Below are positions 1-6,464 of a stretch of 7,643 nt of DNA, piece after piece. The translations under genes and the position numbers were made by a program. This DNA comes from Flavobacteriales bacterium (GTDB lineage Bacteria; Bacteroidota; Bacteroidia; Flavobacteriales_D; SKUL01): contig SKUL01000256.1 in NCBI GenBank assembly GCA_007129985.1, forward strand, positions 1 through 7,643. The letters are read 5' to 3'. Within the stretch, counting starts at the first letter, position 1. Each line of letters begins with the position of its first letter. The notes below the pieces were generated by a model, which saw only the letters and a list, made by a program, of their open reading frames with translations, did not search any database and was not told where the DNA came from.

Positions 1-308
1 AGGTGAGGATCGCATCTGTAGTCATAATTCCCGGGGGTATTAAAAACGTGCGTTAACACCCAGCCAGGTCCGGCTACAGAGTTTCCGAATGACTCCGGGT
101 TGTTGGGATAAGTGGCTTGCGTGCCGTTTACGTTGTGATTTCCCTGAACGTTTGTCCAGCGAACAGTATCGCCCACGTTAATGGTTATACTGTTGGGAGT
201 GTATACATTATTCGAAACGGTGACATCCACGGTTGTTTGGGCCACGCCATTATGCGAGGCCATAAACAAGAGAAAAGAAACAATTGAGAGAGTAAATCTT
301 GAGGTCAT
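1..308 (-). CDS. Secreted plastocyanin/azurin-like copper-binding protein, N-terminal part (runs off left edge)
   Basis: The minus strand is open from an ATG at 308-306 to the window edge, giving 102 complete codons without a stop. Residues 1-23 form a signal peptide: a charged start, a hydrophobic core (LSIVSFLLFMA) and a likely cut after GVA. The rest reads as one cupredoxin domain, with VNVYTPN-type opening strands, an INVGDTVRWTN strand at about 43-53, and copper-ligand positions His58 (in GNHNV), Cys99 and His102 (in YRCDPH). The fourth, axial ligand (usually a Met a few residues after the last His) lies beyond the edge. The NNPESFGN stretch between the ligands is typical of Bacteroidota plastocyanin-like proteins, which often carry a C-terminal T9SS sorting domain; whether this one does cannot be seen. 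It probably carries electrons or binds copper outside the inner membrane. It lies 52 bases downstream of the PLC-like gene on the same strand and I see no clear promoter of its own, so it may be the last gene of that operon. Confidence 0.85.
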   Translation of the reverse strand, partial: MTSRFTLSIVSFLLFMASHNGVAQTTVDVTVSNNVYTPNSITINVGDTVRWTNVQGNHNVNGTQATYPNNPESFGNSVAGPGWVLTHVFNTPGNYDYRCDPH

Positions 309-360
309 AGGCTGTTATTTGGTTTACGCCACTATGACGCGTTAATCAGCAAAAGGTTTT

Positions 361-1224
361 CTATTCAGCGTTTTTTTTTTTCGCTTCGCCTTGCTTTGAG
401 TTCGTCCATTTTTCAAAAAACCGGGCAAATCTCTCAAGGTTATCTACATTCATCCAACGCACTCCGGCATCCAGAAACTCTCGCCAGATTCTCTCGTTTT
501 CAGGCATTTTCCAAAACCTGATTTTCCGGTTGTTTAGAGTGGCTGTGTATAATAAGTCCTCAAGAGCTTTTCTTTCATCAGGCGGCATTTCATCCTTTCC
601 ATCCCATGTAAAGAATGAAGAATACTTTGTGCTGTTTCGCGCAAGCAGGGTGCTTTCAATCTTACTGGCAACGCTACCCATTCCTCCGTCAAAAAAGTAG
701 CGACGCACATCTGAGGTGTCTGCCCATTGCATACGTGCGGCACCGGACAGCACAATTCTCAAAGGTCCGGGAAGCACGCGGTTGTTCTCAACGCGCTCAA
801 ACAATCCTTCGAATTGAGCCAGAGAAGCATTCAACTCTTTCAGGCGATCGGCATCCCACTTCCCTTTCAAGTCGAGCATGAGTTCAAATACCTGAAGGCA
901 ATCGCAAAACACCCTTCCCTCACATGAATCGACCCGAGCCTTTAAGGGCTCGAGGTACATCTTGCGGAGGTTTTGCTTTTTTCGGCGACCAAATGCCGTA
1001 TGAGCCACCGAAAAATTTCCTTTGGCGAAAAAAATATCTGCCTCTACGCTGAGAAAACCAAGATTTAGCGCGTCATACAGCGGGCGCTTGCGCAGATAAT
1101 CGTTGTGCGAATGGCCTGCTTCAACCAGATTGCAATCGCTCTGGGCGAAAGCAGCAGTAGCCGCTAACAGGCATTGTAAGACAAAGAGAGAGGCCGACAC
1201 AAGTATCAACCTCAACCCACGCAT
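361..1224 (-). CDS. Secreted PLC/GDPD-superfamily protein of the AIM6-like type
   Basis: This 287-residue protein has a signal peptide (residues 1-27, cut after AAFA), so it is exported. The mature part begins with the signature of the PI-PLC/glycerophosphodiester phosphodiesterase TIM-barrel superfamily: GHSHNDY at 37-43 with the first catalytic His (38 or 40), Asn41 and Asp42; VEAD at 60-63 with the metal-binding Glu61 and Asp63; and VAH at 73-75 with a second His. Later barrel strands include LMLDLKG at 115-121, the RFWKMPEN strand at 236-243, and RWMNVDNL at 256-263 near the end. This pattern matches the family related to yeast AIM6, whose bacterial substrates are unknown; hydrolysis of a phosphodiester in a lipid or glycerol compound is inferred from the fold. 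Four cysteines (31, 101, 107, 109) could form disulfides after export. The ATG is 3 bases past the stop of the peptidase gene, without a visible Shine-Dalgarno, which points to translational coupling. The gene ends in an A11 tract coding for Lys residues. Confidence 0.85.
   Translation of the reverse strand: MRGLRLILVSASLFVLQCLLAATAAFAQSDCNLVEAGHSHNDYLRKRPLYDALNLGFLSVEADIFFAKGNFSVAHTAFGRRKKQNLRKMYLEPLKARVDSCEGRVFCDCLQVFELMLDLKGKWDADRLKELNASLAQFEGLFERVENNRVLPGPLRIVLSGAARMQWADTSDVRRYFFDGGMGSVASKIESTLLARNSTKYSSFFTWDGKDEMPPDERKALEDLLYTATLNNRKIRFWKMPENERIWREFLDAGVRWMNVDNLERFARFFEKWTNSKQGEAKKKNAE
371..381 (-). repeat. A11 homopolymer at the 3' end of the PLC-like gene
   Basis: Eleven consecutive T on the plus strand are read as A on the coding strand and specify the KKKN of the C-terminal tail. 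The run is flanked by AGCG and CGCT, a 4-base inverted repeat. Gain or loss of one base would change only the last few residues: one extra A stops translation almost at once, and one missing A extends the protein by several residues into the intergenic space. Confidence 0.9.
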
Positions 1225-1227
1225 GAC

Positions 1228-3381
1228 TTACTTGCGAACTGTTTTGGGTGGCATCAATCCTCGCTTGCGAAGCAGAGGCTCAATGGTAGGCTCCGCTCCA
1301 CGGAAGGCTACGTAAAGCTCCATGGGGTCTGCAGTTCCACCTGAAGAATAGATGTGCTCACGCAGAAGTTGAGCTTTTTCCGGGTGGAAGAAATCGCCTG
1401 TTTCAGCAAAGGCTTCATAGGCATCTGTATCCAAAACACCCGACCAAATGTAGCTGTAATAGCGCGCAGAATAGCCTCCCGAGAACACGTGCGAAAAGTA
1501 GGTGCTACGGTGGCGCGGTACGATGGCGTCAATCAGGCCTATTTCTTTCATGGCAGCTTTTTCAAAGTCCATGGCGCTGCCCTCAAAAGGCTCTTCCAGA
1601 GTGTGGAAAGCCATATCGAGGAAAGTGGAAGCAAGGTACTCTACCGTCGCAAAGCCTTGTCCATAGGTACCGCTGGCCTCTAGCTTGGCAATCAACTCAT
1701 CGGGAATCACTTCACCGGTTTTGTAGTGACGTGCGTACATCTTCATCACCTCAGGTTCGGTTGCCCAGTTTTCGAGCAATTGTGAAGGCAACTCAACAAA
1801 ATCGCGGGCCACAGAAGTTCCAGACAATTCATAGGAGCGAACATCGCTCAACAATCCGTGGAGCGCGTGTCCAAACTCATGGAAAAACGTTGTAAGCTCG
1901 TCAAAAGTGAGCAACGAAGGAGTATTCGCACCGGGAGGCGGAAAGTTGCAGGTGATTTTAATCAGTGGGGCTTTGCGCTCGTCGCCATCGTAATACTGCT
2001 TGCGGAACGAAGTCATCCAGGCACCTCCGCGCTTGGAGTCGCGTGCAAAAAGGTCTTCGTACAAAATTCCAATGTGCGAGCCATCCTCTTCCATCACTTC
2101 AAAAACACGAACGTCTTTCTGATACACGGGCAAATCGTCGATTTCACGAAACGTCAGTCCCCAGAGTTTTTCGCACACCATAAAAATACCGTTGCGAACA
2201 TTGTCGGTGCTGAAGTAGGGCTTCACTTCTTCGTCGTCCAAATCAAAGCGCTCTGCTTTGAGACGCGATGCGTAGTAACGCCAGTCGTAAGGCTCAAGGG
2301 TAAAATCGTGGCCTTCGCTCTCAATCATGGCCTGCAAGTCTGCTGCTTCGCGACTGGCAGCTTCCAAGGCAGGAATCCAAAGCTGGTCAAGCAATTCATT
2401 AACGCGCTCCACCGAGTTGGCCATGTTGTTCTCCAGCGCATAGGCCGCGTGGTTCTCGTAACCAAGCATATTCGCTTTTTCAATGCGAAGGGCGATGATT
2501 TCACGAATGATTTCGTTGTTGTCGTTGTCGTTGCCATTGTTGGCCTTGTTTACGAAAGCAGTCCAAAGCTCTTTGCGCAACTCGCGGTTCTCGGCATTCT
2601 GAAAGAAAGGCATTGCCGATGGCCACTGCAGTGTGAACACCCAGCTTCCTTCCTTGCCGCGGTTGGCTGCAACATCTGCAGCGTTGTCAATCAACCACTG
2701 GGGTAATCCTGCGAGGTCTTCCTCGTTGTCAATCTCCAGGGTAAAAGCATTGGTTTCGGCCAATACGTTCTGGCCGAACTGAAGGCTCAGCATGCTCAGG
2801 CGCTCATTAATCTCACGCAAGCGGCTTTTTTGCTCCTCTTCGAGCAGGGCTCCACTGCGCACAAACTCCTTGTATTTTCTTTCCAACAGGCGAAGATCCT
2901 GACCAGTGATATTTTCAGCATCACGGTTCTCCCAAACGGTTTTGATGCGCGCAAACAACTCCGCGTTCAGGTTGATGTCATTGTCGTGCGCGGTGCGAAG
3001 CGGAGAAATTTCCTTCGCAATCTCCTGCATTTCATCGTTGGTGTGTGCTGAGTTCAGGTTGCTGAAGACGGTATTCACGCGGTTGAGCAATCTGCCGGAT
3101 TGGTCCAATGCCACAAGGGTATTCTCAAATGTTGGAGGCTCCTCTTTGTTGACAATGGCATCAATTTCCTCCTTGTGGGCAGCAATCCCCGCTTTGATGG
3201 CAGGAAGGAAATGTTCGTTGCGAATTTTATCAAACGGAGGGGCGCCAAAGGGCAGGTTGAACTCTTCCAAAAGAGGATTGGCTTCATCCGAAACTTTTTC
3301 TTGGGTAGTGCTCTCGGCGCCGGGTGTGCATGCGTGGAACATAAAGCTCATAACAGCAAAAAGGATAAACAGGTTTTTCAT
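1228..3381 (-). CDS. dcp: M3-family metallopeptidase, peptidyl-dipeptidase Dcp-like lipoprotein
   Basis: This 717-residue zinc peptidase has the full length expected for the Dcp/oligopeptidase A group. The zinc site is HEFGH at 501-505 (His501, catalytic Glu502, His505) followed by ALHGLL. The third ligand is Glu530 in RDFVELPSQ, 29 residues after the first His, the same spacing as His469 and Glu498 in E. coli Dcp. The substrate-binding tyrosine region GGYSARYYSYIW spans 635-646; Tyr637 and Tyr644 have the spacing of Dcp Tyr607 and Tyr614. Arg640 sits where the family usually has Gly (AGYYSY). The N-terminus is a lipoprotein signal with a hydrophobic stretch and FHAC, so Cys18 is probably lipidated; the enzyme would act in the periplasm or at the outer membrane, trimming dipeptides from the C-termini of short peptides. 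The lipobox is imperfect. An acidic, Asn-rich loop (NNGNDNDNNE, 281-290) occurs mid-protein. It is the first gene of an operon with the PLC-like gene. The exact subfamily, and so the gene name, is less certain than the family. Confidence 0.93.
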   Translation of the reverse strand: MKNLFILFAVMSFMFHACTPGAESTTQEKVSDEANPLLEEFNLPFGAPPFDKIRNEHFLPAIKAGIAAHKEEIDAIVNKEEPPTFENTLVALDQSGRLLNRVNTVFSNLNSAHTNDEMQEIAKEISPLRTAHDNDINLNAELFARIKTVWENRDAENITGQDLRLLERKYKEFVRSGALLEEEQKSRLREINERLSMLSLQFGQNVLAETNAFTLEIDNEEDLAGLPQWLIDNAADVAANRGKEGSWVFTLQWPSAMPFFQNAENRELRKELWTAFVNKANNGNDNDNNEIIREIIALRIEKANMLGYENHAAYALENNMANSVERVNELLDQLWIPALEAASREAADLQAMIESEGHDFTLEPYDWRYYASRLKAERFDLDDEEVKPYFSTDNVRNGIFMVCEKLWGLTFREIDDLPVYQKDVRVFEVMEEDGSHIGILYEDLFARDSKRGGAWMTSFRKQYYDGDERKAPLIKITCNFPPPGANTPSLLTFDELTTFFHEFGHALHGLLSDVRSYELSGTSVARDFVELPSQLLENWATEPEVMKMYARHYKTGEVIPDELIAKLEASGTYGQGFATVEYLASTFLDMAFHTLEEPFEGSAMDFEKAAMKEIGLIDAIVPRHRSTYFSHVFSGGYSARYYSYIWSGVLDTDAYEAFAETGDFFHPEKAQLLREHIYSSGGTADPMELYVAFRGAEPTIEPLLRKRGLMPPKTVRK

Positions 3382-3404
3382 TACGTCATCAGATTACGAG
3401 GCGG

Positions 3405-3412
3405 CAAAGGTA
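3405..3412 (-). promoter_or_regulatory. Probable -7 promoter box (TACCTTTG) of the M3 peptidase operon
   Basis: On the minus strand TACCTTTG matches the Bacteroidota sigma-ABfr -7 consensus TAnnTTTG at all six defined positions. It lies 23 bases before the peptidase ATG, which predicts transcription starting near 3401 and a leader of about 20 bases. I see no TTG at the usual -33 distance, so the upstream element is weak or absent. It sits in the 54-base gap after the phosphatase gene and would give the peptidase operon its own promoter. Confidence 0.55.
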
Positions 3413-3435
3413 ACAATTGCGGGCTTTTTTAAGAC

Positions 3436-4122
3436 CTACTGCAACGCCATCGCACCGGGCAGCATTCCCGTTCTTGTTTTACCCTTCTCTCGTGCCTGCC
3501 AGTACCTGCCCGAAGGCACGTGCAAACAGCTCAACCACTTGCCACCATAGGCATAGGTATCAAGGCAAATGGCGTGACCGAAATCAGCAATCCTTCCATC
3601 TTTGCGCGGGGTATGGCCACAAATTACCACGGCATCGTCGGAGTATTTATTTGGTTTGGGATACTTCCTCCAAAAAAGGGCAGCTTTGCTTTGCTCGTGC
3701 AAGGGAACCCCGTTTTCGAGACCGGCATGTACGAAAATAAAATGCCGCCACACGTAGTAACTTTTGGTCTTCTTAAGGAACTTCCAGTGGCTCTTGGGAA
3801 CCGCCTCCCGCCAATTGGAGTATTCCTCGATGCCATACGATTTGAGCGTTGATTCACCGCCAAAACGATACCATTGCATAAACTGGCGCTTGCCCTTACG
3901 CGCGCGGCGCATCATGATTTCATGGTTACCGCGTAAAGCAATGATGTGGTAGGTACTTTGATGTGCCAAAATCCAGTCAATGACTCCTTTGGAATCAGGT
4001 CCGCGACTGATATAATCTCCCAGAAAAACCAGGGTGTCGCCCGCCTGAATATCCGACGCAGCGACAACGGCCCTGAGGGCTCCGAGGCAGCCGTGAACAT
4101 CGCCTATGACGTAGGTTGACAT
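3436..4122 (-). CDS. PPP-family metallophosphatase (serine/threonine phosphatase or ApaH-like)
   Basis: With the start chosen here the product has 228 residues. The binuclear-metal signature of the PPP superfamily is present in order: GDVHG (7-11), GDYISRG (35-41), GNHE (65-68), FVHAG (130-134, metal-binding His132) and GHTP (169-172, metal-binding His170). A family-typical ICLDTYAYGGKWLSCL strand follows at 185-200. Such short bacterial enzymes remove phosphate from phosphoproteins or cleave dinucleoside polyphosphates such as Ap4A; the sequence does not decide between these. No signal peptide is present, so it is cytoplasmic. Within GDYISRG, Ser39 replaces the Asp that is nearly invariant in GDxVDRG. 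The ATG at 4122 is preferred over an in-frame ATG at 4176 because relatives begin directly with M-x-x-Y-V-I-G-D and a possible -7 box lies between the two. It is divergent from the nuclease gene and upstream of the peptidase gene on the same strand. Confidence 0.92.
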   Translation of the reverse strand: MSTYVIGDVHGCLGALRAVVAASDIQAGDTLVFLGDYISRGPDSKGVIDWILAHQSTYHIIALRGNHEIMMRRARKGKRQFMQWYRFGGESTLKSYGIEEYSNWREAVPKSHWKFLKKTKSYYVWRHFIFVHAGLENGVPLHEQSKAALFWRKYPKPNKYSDDAVVICGHTPRKDGRIADFGHAICLDTYAYGGKWLSCLHVPSGRYWQAREKGKTRTGMLPGAMALQ

Positions 4123-4148
4123 TGCGTTGAATTGCGCACCAAAAAACG

Positions 4149-4156
4149 AAAATTTA
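4149..4156 (-). promoter_or_regulatory. Possible -7 box (TAAATTTT) for the phosphatase gene
   Basis: TAAATTTT on the minus strand matches TAnnTTTG at five of the six defined positions (last G is T). It would start transcription near 4145, 23 bases before the ATG at 4122. This would leave the upstream ATG at 4176 outside the transcript. No clear -33 TTG is visible, so the call is tentative. Confidence 0.3.
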
Positions 4157-4178
4157 TCGGCGATGAAAAACTCCATTG

Positions 4179-4186
4179 TACATTTA
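4179..4186 (+). promoter_or_regulatory. Possible -7 box (TACATTTA) for the nuclease gene
   Basis: TACATTTA matches TAnnTTTG except for its last base. It ends only 4 bases before the ATG at 4191, so a transcript from it would start at about the start codon itself. No TTG lies at the expected -33 distance. The box also lies inside the extended reading frame that starts at TTG 4176, which argues against that longer start. Confidence 0.35.
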
Positions 4187-4190
4187 TCGC

Positions 4191-4961
4191 ATGAGAAATT
4201 TGCTGCGTTTCATCTCACTGTGCGTACTGCTCCTATTATTTCTCGCGGCCTGTCGACCAACAGCCCGTGTTGCGGAGTCGGCGGCTGCGACTCCAGAGGA
4301 TGATATTCACCTGCTACTTCGTTCCGACTGTCTTGAAATTGGCTACCACATTCCCTGCAAACAGCCCCATTGGGTGCGTTATACCTTACGGCGCGAAATG
4401 ACGGAGGGGCCGGCCCGAAGAAAAGACAACTTTCGGCCTGACCCGCGCATCCCTGAAAGTAAATCCGCGCAACTGGCCGATTATGCCCGAAGCGGTTACG
4501 ACCGCGGACACCTGGCTCCGGCGGCCGATATGACCCACAGTCAGGAGTGCATGGACGAGTCGTTCTGGCTCTCGAACATCTCGCCCCAAACGGCAGGTTG
4601 CAACCGCGGTGTGTGGAAGCGACTGGAAGAACAGGTTAGAAGATGGACACACAGCCACGATTCTATTCTGGTCTATACCGGCCCCATTCTTCAGAACCAC
4701 CAGAACTTCTCAAGCATTGGTAGCGGAGAGGTTTGTGTTCCGGAAGCGTATTACAAGGCGCTGCTTTTTTACGCAGACAATGACTTTTATGCGCTCGCTT
4801 TTGTGATTCCCAATGAAAATTCGCCGGAGCCCTTGACGAGTTTCGCCATGTCTGTTCAGCAGTTGGAAACCACCTGCGGACTGGATTTTTTCAGCCACCT
4901 TGCCGACACTACCCAGCAGCGCATCGAAGCGGTAGAAAACCATCCCGGACTCTGGGAGTAA
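4191..4961 (+). CDS. DNA/RNA non-specific endonuclease (NUC1 family), lipoprotein
   Basis: This 256-residue protein is a beta-beta-alpha-metal nuclease of the Serratia nuclease/EndoG type, which cuts single- and double-stranded DNA and RNA using one Mg ion. The motif YDRGHLAPAADM spans 103-114, with DRGH at 104-107 and His107 as the general base. The second block SNISPQ at 128-133 leads to Asn138 in GCNRGVW, the expected metal ligand, with Glu146 eight residues later as in Serratia (Asn119, Glu127). The N-terminus is a lipoprotein signal with lipobox LAAC (18-21), so the mature protein would be anchored through Cys21 in the cell envelope, possibly at the surface. Six further cysteines (47, 56, 120, 137, 182, 229) suit disulfides in an oxidising compartment. 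The ATG at 4191 is preferred over an in-frame TTG at 4176 because the signal peptide starts cleanly there. Likely roles are use of external nucleic acid or degradation of incoming DNA. The transporter gene follows 44 bases downstream. Confidence 0.93.
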   Translation: MRNLLRFISLCVLLLLFLAACRPTARVAESAAATPEDDIHLLLRSDCLEIGYHIPCKQPHWVRYTLRREMTEGPARRKDNFRPDPRIPESKSAQLADYARSGYDRGHLAPAADMTHSQECMDESFWLSNISPQTAGCNRGVWKRLEEQVRRWTHSHDSILVYTGPILQNHQNFSSIGSGEVCVPEAYYKALLFYADNDFYALAFVIPNENSPEPLTSFAMSVQQLETTCGLDFFSHLADTTQQRIEAVENHPGLWE

Positions 4962-4990
4962 AACTCTCTGCGTGGGCCGTGCAATAACTT

Positions 4991-4998
4991 TACTTTTG
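4991..4998 (+). promoter_or_regulatory. -7 promoter box (TACTTTTG) immediately before the MATE gene
   Basis: TACTTTTG matches the Bacteroidota -7 consensus TAnnTTTG at every defined position and ends 7 bases before the ATG at 5006. A start placed as in characterised Bacteroidota promoters would be near 5002, leaving a leader of about 4 bases. No TTG is seen about 19 bases upstream. It suggests the transporter can be transcribed separately from the nuclease. Confidence 0.5.
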
Positions 4999-5005
4999 CG
5001 CCCCC

Positions 5006-6358
5006 ATGGACAGTATCAAAAAACATCTACGCACCAACCTGCACATCGCTGTTCCGGTGATGATTGGACAGCTTGGCCACATCGCTGTGAGCGTGGCTGA
5101 CAGTGTGATGGTGGGTCAGCTCGGAACCCTTCCGCTGGCCGCTGCTGCGCTGGCCAACAGCCTTTTTTCGGTGTTTATGGTGTTTGGAATTGGAGTGGTG
5201 ATGGGCATTACGCCCCTGGTTGCCAATGCTGAAGGTCGCGGAGGCAGACACTTGCAGGCCGTTGTGCTTCAGCACGGTTTCTGGATTGGGCTGGGCCTTG
5301 GCGTGCTTCTGTTCTTTGGCTCCATGACCTTGGGGCCCTTCATTCATCTTTTGGGTCAGGACGAGGGCGTGGTGCCCCTCACCCTACCCTATCTTGCCAT
5401 TATCAGCGCGTCGGTAATTCCTCTGGTAGTGTTTCTTGTTTTTAAGCAGTTTGCCGAGGGACTGTCAGACACCCGAACCGCCATGGTCATAAGCATTGGT
5501 TGCAACGTATTGAACATCGGACTGAACTACCTACTGATTTACGGCAATTGGGGCTTTCCTGAACTCGGCCTGAATGGTGCCGGCTGGGCCACGCTCATTG
5601 CGCGCATCCTGATGATGGCAACCATGTGGTGGTATGTGTTTCGCCATGCGCGATTTGCAAAGTTCAAGCTCAAACTCTGGGGCGCCACGCTCAGAATGAA
5701 AGTTGCTCGGCGCATACTCGACCTAGGCGTACCTTCCGGACTGCAGTACATCTTTGAAGTGGGCGCGTTTTCGGCCGCGGCCGTGCTGGCCGGTATGATT
5801 AGCGCTCCTGCCCTCGCGGCGCACCACATTGCCATCAACATTGCCAGCGTGAGCTACATGGCTGCCACGGGATTGGGTGCAGCAGCTTCCGTGCGCATTG
5901 GCAACCAACTGGGCAGAAGAGATGCCATGAACCTCAGACGGGCCGCTTTCACCTTGTTCGCTATGACGGCGGGGTGGATGGCCTTTGCCGGGCTTGTAAT
6001 TTTAACCTTCAACAAACCGCTGGCAGGTTTCTACACCGACGACCCGGTTGTACTCCGACTGGCAGCCCAAATGCTTATGGTTGTGGTTTTGTTTCAACTT
6101 TCGGACGGATTGCAGGCTGTGGGGCTGGGTGCGCTGCGCGGATTGCAAGACGTAAAAATACCCACGCTCATCACCTTTCTGGCCTATTGGGTACTCACTT
6201 TACCGGCTGCCTATTTGTTTTCACAGCACTCCTCTTTGGGAGTGATGGGTATCTGGTACGCGTTGGCCGGGGGATTGACAGTGTCGGCGGTGTTGTTGCT
6301 CGCGAGATTTTGGAGGCTTCAGCGGAGGTTTGCGGAGCGTTGGCAAGGATTGATTTGA
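5006..6358 (+). CDS. MATE-family multidrug efflux transporter, NorM type
   Basis: This 450-residue, strongly hydrophobic protein has the normal length and twelve-helix pattern of MATE transporters, arranged as two similar six-helix halves (roughly 11-213 and 236-435). The ADSVMVGQLG turn at 31-40 and FKQFAEGLSDT at 146-156 are typical of the family, as is the loop GLGALRGLQD at 373-382 in the second half. Acidic residues match the cation-binding trio of Vibrio cholerae NorM (Asp36, Glu255, Asp371): Asp32 in helix 1, Glu251 in helix 7 (FEVGAF) and Asp367 in helix 10 (LSDGLQ), all with a constant offset of four. This supports a cation-coupled, probably Na-driven, antiporter in the inner membrane that exports cationic drugs or metabolites; the substrate cannot be read from sequence. 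It has its own promoter-like box just before the start codon, and lies 44 bases after the nuclease gene. It converges with the porin gene over a 106-base gap. Confidence 0.95.
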   Translation: MDSIKKHLRTNLHIAVPVMIGQLGHIAVSVADSVMVGQLGTLPLAAAALANSLFSVFMVFGIGVVMGITPLVANAEGRGGRHLQAVVLQHGFWIGLGLGVLLFFGSMTLGPFIHLLGQDEGVVPLTLPYLAIISASVIPLVVFLVFKQFAEGLSDTRTAMVISIGCNVLNIGLNYLLIYGNWGFPELGLNGAGWATLIARILMMATMWWYVFRHARFAKFKLKLWGATLRMKVARRILDLGVPSGLQYIFEVGAFSAAAVLAGMISAPALAAHHIAINIASVSYMAATGLGAAASVRIGNQLGRRDAMNLRRAAFTLFAMTAGWMAFAGLVILTFNKPLAGFYTDDPVVLRLAAQMLMVVVLFQLSDGLQAVGLGALRGLQDVKIPTLITFLAYWVLTLPAAYLFSQHSSLGVMGIWYALAGGLTVSAVLLLARFWRLQRRFAERWQGLI

Positions 6359-6464
6359 GACCTAAGCATCCCTTCGGTCCAATTCTTTAAGCGGTTGCCC
6401 CAGGGATTCACGGAGTTATCTCATTCACCATATCGACGCAAACGATACCATAATGGCGACTTTC

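Noticed and set aside
1858..2706. A 282-codon plus-strand open frame antisense to the M3 peptidase gene
   Set aside because: It lies wholly inside a clear zinc peptidase gene with intact motifs, its translation shows no recognisable domain, and long antisense frames arise from codon bias in the real gene.
3413..3431. GCGGGC followed by T6 on the plus strand, resembling a terminator tail
   Set aside because: There is no matching upstream arm to form a stem, and no plus-strand gene ends there.
2906..3550. A 214-codon plus-strand open frame across the peptidase start and the end of the phosphatase gene
   Set aside because: It overlaps two well-supported genes and their promoter gap on the other strand, and its translation resembles no family.
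4120..4178. Longer starts for both divergent genes (ATG at 4176 for the phosphatase, TTG at 4176 for the nuclease)
   Set aside because: The extra N-terminal residues lack family similarity, would place the promoter boxes inside coding sequence, and would make the two genes meet head to head with no intergenic space.
4954..4968. A small hairpin (GGGAGT, loop AAA, ACTCTC with one G-T pair) over the nuclease stop codon, considered as a terminator
   Set aside because: The stem is only six pairs and no T-run follows, so termination there is not supported.
6431..6447. Inverted repeat TATCG/CGATA with a 7-base loop in the convergent gap between the transporter and porin genes
   Set aside because: The stem is five AT-rich pairs without a T-tract on either side. 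The 106-base gap shows no convincing terminator for either gene, and the repeat could be chance.
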